Notes: generated by a model not told the origin, from the letters alone. A stretch of 64,000 nucleotides of DNA from Aphrocallistes beatrix (GCA_963281255.1 OY725489.1:4340001-4404000); one strand, 5' to 3'. Counted from the stretch's first letter, positions 31,159 through 42,850 are shown. Numbers and translations: made by a program.

Positions 31159-31195
31159 GATAATCCGGTCCCCATAATTATGGGACCGGATTATC
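31159..31195. repeat. Near-perfect 37-nt palindrome
   Basis: gataatccggtcccc-ataatta-tgggaccggattatc folds into a hairpin with one unpaired C. Isolated, and no flanking duplication was identified. Confidence 0.75.
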
Positions 31196-31199
31196 AACT

Positions 31200-32216
31200 A
31201 TTTACTTTTTCGTTACATTGTTCCTCAAGTAAACATGGTTTTCAGTATAAATAATAAATTGCAAAGTAATATCTCAATATAATAAGTACTTATATTGTTT
31301 TCAATAAATTCACCCCAAGTAGACTAGAAAATTAAAAAAAAGAAGAGTAAAATTTGCAAGTAAAAGAAATTTATAGTACAGTGTATCTTAGAATAGTAGC
31401 CGGGATGTTTAGCCCCATCTACCACCAGATTAAAATTGATATTTCAGGTAGAAGAGACTTACAGTCAATGATACAACACGAGTGATTCAATAAATAGTAG
31501 AAGTGAAGATGTTGCTGTCAGATAGTCAATAATTTGAGTGCCCTTTTGGCGGGACAGAAATCTCAAATATGTGGTATTATGTAAAGAAATAATAAAACAA
31601 ACCAATCCCCTTAATTTCAGGCTTTATAAAGATCCGTGCCATATGCTCTCATGGCAGAGAGAATCAACTATTACCAATTCCGAATCAAATTCCGTTCAAA
31701 AACATGAATATTTGTAAACATGTTCCAGAACTAAAATATACGACAGGTTTAAAAGAGAGGCTATTAAAGAACTTTCCTGTTCTCCATGCAAGTATAAAAG
31801 GTTCAAAATACGACATTCAAAATCTACACCCCTAAATCATATTTTTCAATCTGTTGAAACTAGTCTCTTGTATATTTTTCAAAATTTATCAAATGCCACC
31901 ACGCACATAAAGGTGTGAAAAAACACATTTTTTATCGTTTTTTATCGCAGGTAACTTCTTTCTCGCAAGTATACTACAATGATTTCAGAATGATTTCTAT
32001 TTCGAGGTAAAGCTATATATACTATATATATATAGTATACTATATATTGTATCGGAAAGGAGTGAAATTTTTTTCGATTTTTTGGAGTCAAATTTAGTTT
32101 AGATCTTAATCGTAGACAATTTTCTGTCCGAAATAGGCTAGATCAATGGCACCTTGTTCAAAAATTTATCATGTCTCTTCTTATCATACAAACATTACAT
32201 CAATTATTTGGATTCC
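31200..32216. other. Non-coding stretch
   Basis: AT-rich sequence with a short TATA-rich palindrome near 32010-32050. No supported gene. Confidence 0.4.
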
Positions 32217-32220
32217 TACA

Positions 32221-32575
32221 AGTATGGTATGTAAATCTGAAGGCACTCACATTCGGCGAGCAGGAGTCGACGCGTCGCAGATGATGTCGTTGATGAACTA
32301 ATCAAACAAATTGTAACAATACGCGCTGAAATGAGAGAGACCCAAGAAATATTATATCTGGGAGGCCATACCCCACGTGTTTATAGAACACGACGCCACT
32401 GATTAGCATTTCCTTGGAGGCACAATTGTACTTTTAGAAAGGAATTAAACATTTGAAGTTGAAGGCTAATTGTATGATAGTATTTTGTAACAGAATATAA
32501 AATAACCGGTTACAGAATGTAATAATCCTAAAATTGATCAAGCTATCCTCATGATTTAAGGTACACTGATGCATT
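32221..32575 (+). repeat. Dispersed repeat D1, copy 2
   Basis: Matches 135-475 in direct orientation. It lacks the MITE found at 10-134, so it shows the uninterrupted site. The shared coding-like frame has a TGA near 32400. Other changes in the first 100 bp (gtcgacgcgtcgcagatgat) differ from copy 1. Confidence 0.55.
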
Positions 32576-32579
32576 CCCT

Positions 32580-33417
32580 TGTACACACAACACTACATCA
32601 TACAAAATTACGCATTGACAAGTATTTATTTGTATTACATAACGGGTTCAACGTTCCCGTATACTACTATTATTTGTATAGAAAGATATCTTTTCAAATT
32701 TTCAAGTTTATTTTATTCTTGCTGGAAGGTTAGAAAAGGAGTCCTTAAGGCTTTACAAGGGGTTTGGTGTTAAATCTTCATTATATTTATACTAATAATG
32801 AATGAAAAGATCATTCAGATACAGAAGCGGGAAATATATTCTAAGTCATTTATCCATGGTCCAATGACGGATGATGATAAAATAAAATACTTTCCAAAGC
32901 CAATTGTTTTTATCCATGGTCCAAAATGCTTCACATGTGCGAGATCAATATTATTTACCAATTGATTGTAGATTATTTGGCTTTGAGACGGCAATGATAT
33001 ATGTAGATCATTTATTTATACATCTGATATCTGCATTTTGGATGAATCGGAGCTCCCTGTACTGTTTCTAGGTAAACTGTACTCCAAGCCTGGTCTAGTA
33101 ACGAACATTGATACCGTAATTGAAATGTATGTTCCTTTCATTTGGAATTACAGTGGGACTGAGAAAATGAGACTGCAGCACGTCCCCCTCTGTCTGCAGG
33201 ACGCACTCCAGCCTTGCGAAACTCTCCGGCCAAACCGGCCAGATACACAACCAGCCACTTGGGGTATTCACAGCCCCCGGTGTCTATAACCCCACACCTT
33301 CAATTCCACAAGGGGATTTCCTCCACCAAAATTATTCTCCTCCCCATGGACCTTCTCACACCCTCCCAATGGTCAAGTGATTAATTACTTTTGATAGAAA
33401 TTTTTTGCCTAATAACA
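32580..33417. other. Mostly non-coding stretch
   Basis: A duplicated word ttttatccatggtccaa occurs at about 32850 and 32910. An 83-codon frame near 33038-33289 has no recognisable features and I do not call it a gene. Confidence 0.4.
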
Positions 33418-33510
33418 AATGGAGAAACCAGTCCACCGCCTAGAGAAACCAGTTCACCGCCTGGAGAAACCACTATACCACCTAGAAAATACCCTAGAAA
33501 ATACTGTCCA
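33418..33510 (+). repeat. Short minisatellite, 21-24 bp unit
   Basis: ggagaaaccagttcaccgcct is repeated three to four times with small changes, then tagaaaatac twice. In one frame it spells GETSPPPRETSSPPGETT, but the frame has no other protein features. Confidence 0.65.
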
Positions 33511-33739
33511 ACTCAGTTGAGAGAAATCTTTTCTTATCCGGATGTATATTCTCAAACACTTCAGATAGTGAAATCACATCTCCTACCTACACCAATAATA
33601 TCATACGTTACCTTAGAGAAGTTGAAAATATTCTTTCAGCTCACAAATTCCGCTGAAAAACTCAATGTATTAAGCAGTAAATTTTATATTTTACTGCAAC
33701 TCCTAGTATAGTAGATGTCATGATCAATTTGGAACGTCG

Positions 33740-34060
33740 TACTTACACTCGCTATTAGAAATTATATTGAACTAATTGGGACCAATTTTGGCTATATACA
33801 CTAAGCGGACAAAAGTATTTCAACACTTGATTCTTTCCCATACAAATACTACTACTAAATGTGTCTATTCATGAAGACGGCTACTTTTAAACGATATGGG
33901 ATGCAGCTAATTGGATTCCAGATTCGAATAATTTTTCTAATTAATCATTCAGTAATTCCTAACTTTTGTAATTATCAAACCGTGCCACCTTATGCCACAT
34001 AAACCCATTTTGACCACTATACATGATGGCAATGAATTAACTATGGTGACTGAGGCTGAA
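33740..34060 (+). repeat. Dispersed repeat R1, copy 2
   Basis: Inverse of 11726-11876 plus 13229-13284, joined without the Tc1 element, and direct relative of 60500-60760. Contains TACACTAAGCGGACAAAAGT at about 33799, which looks like a Tc1-type end. Shared words with the third copy are tctattcatgaaga and actatacatgatgg. Confidence 0.65.
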
Positions 34061-34763
34061 AAGATTGCGAATATATTGATGCTTTAATGATATTTTGTTA
34101 TGTTATTGGTGATCTACGTATGATCTTATAGAGAAGTATAAAAGCACAATTATTAAGTCGGATCGTAATTTTCTCGCCAGGTTAATATCTAGCCAATAGG
34201 AAAAGAGAAGTAAACTTCTGATTCATCAACTGTTGTTGAGTACGATGGGTGAGTCTACGATATAATGCTACATATTATTATATTGTGAATTTTTAATAAA
34301 TGGTTTGTACTAAGTAATTAGATGATGAAATAACAAAGGTAGCTACCATTAATCCAACCCTGATACTACCAAAGTCAACAAAATAAGAAGTTAGAAGCAG
34401 ATCCATTATGAGTAAACAATGCAAAGAAATACCTCTATCCATATTCAGTTGATAAAGTGCCAAGCCATGTATTGCACGCACACTATCTACTAACTGCAAC
34501 AAGACATCCAATATACCAATTAACCTTCCTCAAATTTCTCACAAACACTACTTGCTGTGCAGTAAGGCTATCACATCACAATTGAATGTACACCACCACT
34601 TCGTAGCTCTATTTTGCATGGAGAGGAACAGGGGGATGGCTATTAGGGGAGGAGGAGGCCATCATAGTAAATCCACTTCTCCTGGAGAGGAACGAGAGGC
34701 TGGAAGGAAGATTACGACTCTGCATAGCTTTATTTATATATTCACCTTTGTATGTATTTTATG

Positions 34764-35455
34764 GTATAAAATTTCTTAAACTCAAACAATCTTAGTTATT
34801 AAGTTCTTAAGAGATTGTAATTCGAATATTCTCAATGATTTTATAAGATTTTTCGAGTCTAAGAACTGGAACTGTGTTTTGTATGGTGAGTTATGTGAAA
34901 AAAATATGTGTTCTGGCACGCAGCGAAAATCGAGAATCAGGCCCACTACTTCTGTAAAAAATATCTCGATAATCGATGTTCCATGACGATTTAGCACTAG
35001 ATACCTTTCATTCACCATTGAAATATTTCACAAATCCATTGAATTCATTATCAGAAACGAGATAAATATTATTTCACGACTTCAAATTAGGTACATTTTG
35101 TAAAATGACCCAAAATGGCACTTTTTTCACATCACCAAAAAATCTGTTCCAAAAGGTTCTCAATACATACTGAGCTAAACATTCTATATTTTTACAAATT
35201 TAGATAGAGGAAAATGTGAGAGCAAATTTTTTCTGAAATTTGAAAACTCTAGAAAGATAATTTGTAAAGCAGTGGTCCCTAATTCTCGATTTTCGCTGCG
35301 TGCCAGGACACATAATTTTTTCACAAAACTCACCTTCCAAACACAACTTCAGTTCTTAAACTCGAAAAATCTTATAAAATCATTGAGAATATTCGAATTA
35401 CAATCTCTTAAGACCATAATAACTAAGATTGTTTGAATTTGAGAAATTTTATACC
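34764..35455. mobile_element. Foldback element, arms about 200 bp
   Basis: The left arm (34764-34965) and right arm (35245-35455) are inverse copies. Landmarks are tataaaatttcttaaactca and cgaaaatcgagaat on the left, and attctcgattttcgctgcg and gagaaattttata on the right. The spacer of about 280 bp is non-coding. No target duplication could be fixed. Confidence 0.7.
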
Positions 35456-35479
35456 TAATAAAGCTTGGGACAGAACTTA

Positions 35480-36126
35480 GAATACCTTCATTGTATGACG
35501 GTGTTGAACGCACGTCTGCGTGATCTTGGAAAACTAGTAAAACTATTATCATAAAATTTAATCATATTTTCACACCTTTTTATGTAAACTTGTATTTTCT
35601 GCTAGAAAAGAAGTCTCAACGGCTAATAAGCCTTTATTGCAATTTAGTAAAAGTAATTTCGATATTCGCACTTGTAAAATGTTGATAACAAAATTCAAAG
35701 GCGAAATAGCCAAGGAATTATCTAAGAGCGCCATACGCTCCTTTAGGCGTATTATTTTAAGCCTCAGTGTTTATGAGCGTAAAAATTCAGAAAAATATCC
35801 AATTTACCCAATATTATAATGTTAATTAGTGATTTAGGCGTATGAAAATTTAGAAATTTTAGATCTGGAAGGCTGTATAATACCTTGGTAATAGCATACA
35901 TATATCAATATGTACAGTCATGGTCGCTTATTATGAACAAAACCTCTGGGTCCAAATTTGACCGGTTCTATAGAATTTCGATTATTTCGATTTCGCTTAC
36001 TATGTATGTCTCTATCTCTCTCTCCCTCTATTGTCTCTCTATTGTGAAAAGATTTTGGATCCCCTTGGGGTTCATATTGATATGCGACCCTGACTGTATT
36101 TTCCAATTTCGATACTACGCGTATTA
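35480..36126 (-). repeat. Mutator-like 3' flank, copy M3, first part
   Basis: Reverse complement of the M1 flank. It matches 10930-10602 and then 9267-9195, continuous here where M1 has the mariner. Landmarks are gacggtgttgaacgcacgtc, gaccggttctatagaatttc and ttttggatccccttggggtt. It breaks at TTA (36124-36126) where the CACWG element begins. Confidence 0.75.
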
Positions 36127-38240
36127 CACAGGCCAACAAAACATATTTTTGTCTCTTGGCTCAGATTGTTGGAGCGTTTTTGGGGTATATTGGGGTTGCT
36201 GAATCCGAAAATATTATTAGTTTACTGAATTGGCTCTAGTTTTATAGATATTACACAACCTTAAATTTTGAGATAAGATACAAATATATGCGATTTGTAT
36301 GTTTATTACAACCTTTACATCTATTTGTTCACTCTATTTCCAGCATATTAGAACCTTCCATGGATTCAAAACGCATTAGACGTTGTTGCCTCAATGATCC
36401 TGATGTCTTTTGCTATATTTGTGGTGAATATATGGCAAATGAACATCGTTTTAATGTTAGAGATGTCACCAAAAAAGCTTATCAAGCTTACTTTGGTATG
36501 AAGTTAGGCGATCAGGATAAGTCATGGAGCCCTCACAAAGTGTGCAAGTATTGCACAGAAACCCTCCGCTTATGGACACAAGGAAAAGCCAAATCCATGA
36601 AGTTTGGGATACCAATGGTTTAGCGAGAGCCCAAGAACCATCACGATGACTGTTACTTCTGCATGGTTAACATGTCTGGATGGAACCGAAAGAAGAATAA
36701 TTCGTGGCAATATCCTGACATAGATTCTGCAAGACGGACAATTCCACACTGCAGCGAAATTCAGGTGCCTGTTTTTACGTCCTTACTTGATCTAGTTCCT
36801 GATACTGCGTTTACTCAGGCTATTGATGAATCGTCGGACAGCACTTACAGCAGCAATAGCTGTATTGAGCCTTTCACACAAAGGCAGCTCAATGACTTAG
36901 TGAACACCATGTTCTCCACAGTGAAGCTATGATAACTTACTACCGACGCAGAGACGAAGAACTTATCCGCTATTTCAGTAAAGAAGGCGATTTCGTGTTT
37001 TGTATTAACATCCCAGGACTTCTCTCAGCGATGGGACTTTCCCAATACAATCCGAATGAGTGGCGTTTATTTATCGACAGCTCTAAACGGAGTTTGAAGT
37101 GTGTGTTGCTGCATAATGGTAACAAGTTTGCCTGTGTTCCGATCGGCCATTCAGTAATCTTGAAAGAGCACTACGCAACTGTAAAGATGGTCCTACAAAA
37201 GCTGTGTTATGATGAACATAACTGGATCGCGTGTGTGGACTTGAAAATGGTTAACATTCTGTTAGGACAGCAAAGTGGTTACACTAAATACCCATGCTTT
37301 GTTTGTTTGTGGGACAGCAGAGCGGTTGAGGTGCACTGGGAAAAGAAGAACTGGCCCGTTCGTCAAGAGCTCGCCGTGGGGGAAAAGAATATCGTTAACG
37401 AGCCACTAGTTAGCCGTGACCGTATCATCCTACCCCCACTACATATCAAGTTGGGACTGATGAAACAATTCGTAAAGGCATTGAACAAAGATGGTACCTG
37501 TTTCAGCTACCTCTGCTCAGTATATCCTGGTCTGAGTAGCGAAAAACTTAAGGCAGGAATTTTTGATGGGCCACAAATCAGAAAACTGATAAAAGATGAA
37601 GATTTCGCCTCACACATGACTGGGGTAGAAGCTGCCGCGTGGTATTCCGTTGTCGATGTTGTAAAGGGATTTCTAGGCAACACCAAAGTAGCTAACTACC
37701 AGAATCTGGTCGAAGGCATGCTCAAGAACTTCCACAGTCTGGGAACCAGAATGAGCATAAAACTTCACTACCTCTATAGCCATTTAGAGAGATTCCATGA
37801 AAATCTTGGTGATTTAAGCGAAGAACAGGGCGAGCGATTCCACCAAGACATCAGGACTATGGAGGAACGGTACCAAGGACGATGGGACGCTCACATGCTG
37901 TCAGATTACTGCTGGAGCCTTATGCGTGATTGCGCCCTGGAACCTCACAAGAGGAAATCGTATAAGAGAACGTTTGTTCATGATTGATAAGTATTCAGAT
38001 CATATTAATCTCAAATTATCTGCTTATTATGTACGTTCAATTCTAATTATAAGGTAATACATACATGCATATATACTATCAGTGAACACGATTCACGGAT
38101 ACTGAAAAACACATAATTTTACAATATCACAAAAAGTAGAGCCAATTGACCAGAACTAGTGCCATTTTCGAACTCAGTGACCCCGATATACCCTAGAAAT
38201 AGTCTCAACTTATCAGCCAAGAAAATGTTGTTGGCCAGTG
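36127..38240 (+). mobile_element. CACWG-ended DNA transposon, 2114 bp, TTA target duplication
   Basis: The left end is CACAGGCCAACA and the right end is the inverse of CACTGGCCAACA. The similarity of the two ends continues, with gaps, for about 120 bp (gggtatattggggttgctga and inverse). TTA flanks both sides (36124-36126 and 38241-38243). The M1 copy carries the empty site, with a single TTA in ctaTTAttgactg (complement of 9173-9186). Termini starting CACTG/CACAG with a 3-bp duplication are the EnSpm/CACTA signature. The encoded protein, however, belongs to a widespread but unclassified family, so the superfamily is open. Confidence 0.85.
36360..37987 (+). pseudogene. Transposase-like protein of unclassified family, broken
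   Basis: Begins MDSKRIRRCCLNDPDVFCYI. Residues 10-90 hold a cysteine-rich zinc-binding region (CCLNDPDVFCYICGEY, then KVCKYCTETL). A TAG at 36619 stands where tryptophan would give MVWREPKNH. The same frame then continues with a second pair, CYFC. At about 36925 the frame changes and a short segment seems missing. From 36929 a 352-codon open frame follows: GDFVFCINIPGLL, FIDSSKRSLKCVLLHNG, CVDLKMVNILLGQQSG with CFVCLWDSR, LPPLHIKLGLMKQFVKAL, and EEQGERFHQDIRTMEERYQG. This order of conserved acidic residues suggests an RNase H-like DDE/DDD core. I recall the family as abundant uncharacterised proteins of many invertebrates. The element ends found here are the best clue to its role. Confidence 0.7.
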
Positions 38241-38281
38241 TTATTGACTGTTTTTGTGGTGCTTTTCTATCGGTATGTCGA
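38241..38281 (-). repeat. Mutator-like 3' flank, copy M3, second part
   Basis: ttattgactgtttttgtgg...cggtatgtcga corresponds to the complement of about 9160-9190. It is bounded on the left by the CACWG element and on the right by the hAT element. The last 8 bp are the hAT target duplication. Confidence 0.7.
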
Positions 38282-40918
38282 CATGGGCGTAGCCATGGGG
38301 GCCTGAGGGGGCCTTGCCCCCCCAAAACTTTCACTCGGCCTCCCCAAAATTTCTACCTTAAACATTGTAATGACTAATGTCCTTCGTTGAGAACAAAGAG
38401 ACACGTTATTCCATCACTTACCAATCTTCGAGGATGAAAATCCTTACCATTCAATGTTGATAACATACGTATTGATTTACATATATAATTATTACTTGTA
38501 TAGCTTATTTATGATGGAGAGAAAACGAGAGAGTGATAATTCGAAAACGATGAGCGTCATAGTGATGTGACAGGTTCTATGAATAAAACTAGTGCGAAAG
38601 GATGTCAACCTTTATTTAGCTCAAATTTGAGTGGAAGTGATGCCTCACTACCGAGCGATTTGTCTGGTAAAGATGAAAGCAAAGTTGTACCAGATAAAGC
38701 GTTCCAGTTTCCAATGAAAGCTATCAGAGGGAAACTTCGCTCTTGTGCTCATCATTGGTTTCAGGACTATACTTGGTTGGAGTACAGCGTAGAGAGGGAT
38801 GCAGTGTTCTGTAAGCCTTGTCGCCACTTTAGCAGTACTTCAAAGTCTGGAGATCACGATGGTGTCTTTACACTTGCTGGATTCTCGAATTGGAAGAAAA
38901 TGAATGAGAAATTGGAGAAACATCAAGGATCAAATGTTCATCGGAACAGTGTGGTGAAATCAATGTCATATAGTATAACACCACTAAACTTGTTATATCT
39001 GGCACAATCTCTGAACAGCTCACATGTGAAACAAACATTGAGCTACGAAAGCTAATTACTGGTGATCAAGGGCATTTGGAGTTCGTCATTGATCTTATTC
39101 TCCTTCATGTACGGCAAGATCTTCCCCTACGTGGACATTATGAAGGACTTCCAGATGAGGATTCAAAGAGTAACCGTGGGAACTTCCTTGAGCTCCATGA
39201 CTTTCTATTAAAGTATTCTCCCCTCGTAAAGTCTGCATATGACAGAGCTACATATAAAATGCTATCTCCTACAGTACAGAACAAAATCCTTATGGCTGCT
39301 GAAAATGTGGGACTTCAAATGATTAAAGATGAGTTAGGTGATGGTAAGTACGCAATCCTCTCAGATGCTACAAGGAATGGGGCCCACAAAGAAGTTGAAG
39401 CAGTGGTACTCCGTTATCTACATAACAAGTGTTTATACGAAAGGACAGTAGGTATGGTTGACATATCTAAAGATCAGACTGCTCAGGGGATAGCAATAGC
39501 GATACAGGAAATTATATCACCAATTGAACTGAACCCGTCCCAATGTGTTGGTTTTTCTTTCGATGGAGCATCAGTAATGTCGGGTCCTAAGGGGGGCGTG
39601 CAGGCGATCTTGAAAAAGTATTACCAAAATGCTATATTTGTTCATTGCCATTCACATCGGCTAAATCTAGTCTTGCAAGAGGTTTCATCACTCTGTACTG
39701 AAGTTGGCGACTGTCTTGCTATGTGTAATAAAATGTCTGTTTTCTTCAGTCATCCAAAACGTTTGTCTTTACTTAAGCAGAAACAAGCTGAGTATAGGCC
39801 AGATAAACAACCAGTTGGACTCACAAACGCAGGTGATACACGTTGGTCATCATACGCAGTGTCTGTAACTAAAGTGTACTTGTTACTTGAACCTATATTT
39901 GCAGCGCTTGAAGACCTGAGCGATATGATGCAGGCGAGAGTAGAGGCAGAAGGCATCCTCCATCTGATGCGATGTAAAAAGTTCATATTTGTGTTGTTTA
40001 TGCTCTCTAAAGTATTAGATTCCTGTGAAATAACGACCAAAGCTCTACAGGCCCCATCCCAAACCATAGGTAATGTGAGTGACCATGTATTTGCATTGAA
40101 AGATACCCTAAAACTGTTTCATTCTGAAGAACATTTTCAAAGTGTTCTTGCACTGAGTATCCAAGTTTGTACAGCCTACGAAATCGATTTGTATGATTCA
40201 TGTTCCAAGCGAGTTAAAAGAACCCCTCAAATATTAGTAGACACTCATATTACTTCGACCAAAGGGCAAAGGAGGAGAGTGAGCTGTGACGAGGACTTAC
40301 AACGAATATACTATGAAGCGATCGATATCATAATGGGAGAGCTTAACCTACGATTCCAGCCCGAAGCTCTTGACCTCTACAACGTTTCTAGGCAAATTAC
40401 TCAGATGCAAGACTTCTCGGGTGCGAATTTCGCAATTAGGGTAGGAATATCGATATCAGATTCAGAACAGATGTTATTTCAAGGACTGTGCAAGAGGAAA
40501 CTACCAGAAAGTTCTGATCTCACGATGTACTTAGATATATGCAACCCAGATATCTTTCCAAGTGTCTATCAGTTGTTAACTAGTATTATAGTCTGTCCGA
40601 TATCTTCAGTATCAGTTGAGCGTCTATTCTCCACACTGAAGCGAATTCATGCACCAATTCGTCGATCAATGGGGACAGAGAGACTAAACCAGTTGTGTTT
40701 TCTATCATTAGAGACTGATCTTACAAGGAGAATGCAGACTGCCCCAGGTCTAGTGGTCACCGCACTAAAGAAACTTTATTCGTCATAGATTTTCAGATTT
40801 GCAAAAATTCTATAATTTAGTAAATAAATCACTTTAAAACTTGAAATTTGATCTAAATAATGGCCCCCCCTAAAATATATCCAGCCCCCCCAAATAATAT
40901 TTGTTCGCTACGCCCATG
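38282..40918 (+). mobile_element. hAT element, 2637 bp, complete ends
   Basis: The ends are CATGGGCGTAGC and its inverse GCTACGCCCATG, with C-rich tracts just inside (tgcccccccaaaac and ccagcccccccaaa). TATGTCGA is duplicated exactly at 38274-38281 and 40919-40926, the 8 bp expected of hAT. The insertion is in Mutator-like copy M3. The gene inside is nearly intact, so the insertion is young compared with its host repeat. Confidence 0.95.
38567..40788 (+). pseudogene. hAT transposase with ZMYM/TTF-type finger, one frameshift
   Basis: A transposase of the DUF4371/hAT type. The first part (38567-39055) contains a TTF-type zinc finger (DYTWLEYSVERDAVFCKPCRHF) and the following HRNSVVKSM segment. 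The frame shifts by one base near 39050. The rest (about 39055-40788) is open for more than 570 codons. It begins around GDQGHLEFVIDL, then QDLPLRGHYEG, catalytic YAILSDATRNGAH and FSFDGASVMSG, HCHSHRLNLVLQ, and ends with the hAT dimerisation region SVSVERLFSTLKRIHAPIR. The start is uncertain: an upstream ATG at 38513 reads MERKRESDNSKT in another frame, suggesting a second small indel before 38567. Close to functional. Confidence 0.87.
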
Positions 40919-41120
40919 TATGTCGACCGACATTTTTAATATATTGGTGACGCAGTTTCAAATTCCCTGGGGTAGATTGATGCATAGATATTTAATATAA
41001 TATAAATTAACTAACAAGTACATCTATCATACATTATAATGGAAGCATGCTACAAAATAAACTATAGTTATAAATGTTCTACTCAGGACTCGAATTCCAA
41101 GTCACATTTCCTACAGACAA
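40919..41120 (-). pseudogene. Mutator-like copy M3: last codons and 3' flank
   Basis: On the minus strand 41120-41082 reads VCRKCDLEFES and a stop, the end of the PHD finger of the family. Beyond it the 3' flank matches 9023-9165. The copy is truncated at about 41122, where a gtta/accgg-rich sequence begins. Only about 15 codons of the gene remain. Confidence 0.7.
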
Positions 41121-41124
41121 GGCA

Positions 41125-41200
41125 GGATTCGGTTAACCGGTTAACCGGCTAACCGCCGTCAAACTCGGTTAACGGTTAAGGAAATCCTCGACCGGTTATA
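41125..41200. repeat. GGTTAACC-rich palindromic block
   Basis: cggttaaccggttaaccggc followed by further gttaac words, self-complementary over short distances. Possibly the end of an unidentified element. No partner end was found. Confidence 0.4.
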
Positions 41201-41204
41201 ACCC

Positions 41205-41310
41205 TACGTTTACTTAGGGTCAAAGGTAAAAATAGAAAAACCACACTTTCATTTTCAATTTCAAATCACTTTCAATTAACTTTCACTTTCAATTCAACAA
41301 TCCTGGGAAA
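41205..41310 (-). repeat. GAAAGTGAAA-rich repeat, copy 2
   Basis: Inverse orientation of the repeat at 3045-3135: caatcctggg at the right edge, actttcattttcaatttcaa inside and ggtcaaaggtaaaaatagaa on the left. Diverged from the 111-bp MITE at 62986. Confidence 0.5.
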
Positions 41311-41394
41311 AGTAGTGTTAACCGATCGGCTTTATTTTATAAATATTTACACGAATTTCATTGTTTTTCTACGGAGATCCATGAATATTGCTTC

Positions 41395-42850
41395 TAAAAA
41401 ATTGATAATCTTATATATTAAAATGCTAGGATTTTTTTGTTTGTCCGAATTGATTGAAGAATTGGCAAGTCGTAGAGATATGAAAATTTGCATGTAGGTG
41501 TCAAATGATATTACTACGATTAAGTTCTAAGATCTAAGCGAAATTTTCACACCTCTGCAAATAATTGGAAAACAATTTTTCACACCTTTTCTATACAAAA
41601 TTAATGACTACACTATCACAATGGAAATTATTGTACGACACTCCAATAGATCGTCATTATTAATAATATTTCAAAGCTACAACTTATGTTTAATATCTTA
41701 AATGTATTATAGTGTATAGCAATAAATAAATTATGTGCATATTTTCACACCTATATATACATATTTTCACACCATTTGATAAATTTAAAAAAATAATGCT
41801 AAAGACTAGCTTCCAACGGTTGATATGGTGTTTTCAGGGGTGTAGATTTTGAATATAATATTTTCTAATCTATATGCTAAATTATTTGTTTACTTTTGTT
41901 TACATTAGATACATAAAGTAAATAAGTCACAAAAATATGCTAGAAATCTGCTTTAAACGGTTGACATGAGGGTTTCAGGGGTGTAGATTTCGAATATCAT
42001 ATTTTCGAGTAAATTTGATAATTAATTTGTTTACTTTTGTTTACAATAGATACATAAAGTAAACTAACTACAAAAATAGGCTAGAACCTGGCTTCCAACG
42101 AGTATCAGATCAATATGATAAATTATTTGTTTACTTTTGATTAATGATCACACTCATCATTAGTATTACATGTTGGTAACATAAGGTGAGGAATATCTTC
42201 TATTAAAACGCTAGGATTTTTTTGTCCGAATTGATTGAAGAAATGGGAATTCGTATAGATATGAGAATTGGCATGTAGGTGTCAAATGATGAGTCTACGG
42301 TTAAGTTCTAAGATCTAAGTGAAATTTTCACACTTCCGCAAAGAAATTGATAACAAATTTTCAGAAATTTTTTAAAACTTGTATGGATATCTGAATTTGA
42401 TCATAGTGTATAGCAATAAAAGAGGTTATGTGTATATTTTCACGCCTTATTTCCATATTTTCACATCTTTTGTGGAATTTAGAAAAACTGTGATTGAGAC
42501 ATGCACACAATAGTTGGCATGGGGTTATAGGGTTGTAGATTCCGAATATCGTGTTTATTCTAATCTATATGATAACTTTTCGTTCCTTCTGTTTACATTA
42601 GATACATAAAGCGAGGATACATAAAGCAACGGTTAAAATGGGGGGTGTAGATATCAAATACGTGTTTAGAATCTATATGATAACTTGTTTGTTCACTTCT
42701 GAATACATTAATTAATTAGACGAATCCCAAAATATTGCTTTTTTGTAGAGAAACTCAATTATTTCTTTGATATCCTCATACGCCCGCAGAGCGACTCTGC
42801 TGACACACAGTGTCCGCAAGCCGCGCAGCCCAAGCGCGCTTGTATTATAA
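41395..42850 (+). mobile_element. Two tandem Helitron-like (H1-related) copies
   Basis: Two beginnings are seen, at about 41400 and 42195: attaaaatgctaggattttt with gtttgtccgaattgattgaa, then ggcatgtaggtgtcaaatga. They share interior words such as ttttcacaccttttctata, gatacataaagtaaa and ggggtgtagatt. The right end near 42780-42845 has the hairpin-type gcagagcgactctgctgaca, gtgtccgcaagccgcgcagc and aagcgcgcttgtatta. Tandem arrangement is common for Helitron-derived elements. No helicase is encoded. A related copy is at 63165-63740. Confidence 0.55.

Noticed and set aside
32005-32050. TATA-rich palindrome as a promoter
   Set aside because: It is a simple (TA)n-type palindrome without an adjacent gene.
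33038-33289. 83-codon plus-strand frame
   Set aside because: No start context, domain, or second copy. Its length is within chance expectation for this slightly GC-richer patch.
39750-40067. 105-codon frame on the minus strand inside the hAT gene
   Set aside because: It is the antisense shadow of the conserved transposase frame.
41125-41200. GGTTAACC block as a hAT terminus
   Set aside because: No inverse partner and no flanking duplication could be found, so the assignment is not supportable.
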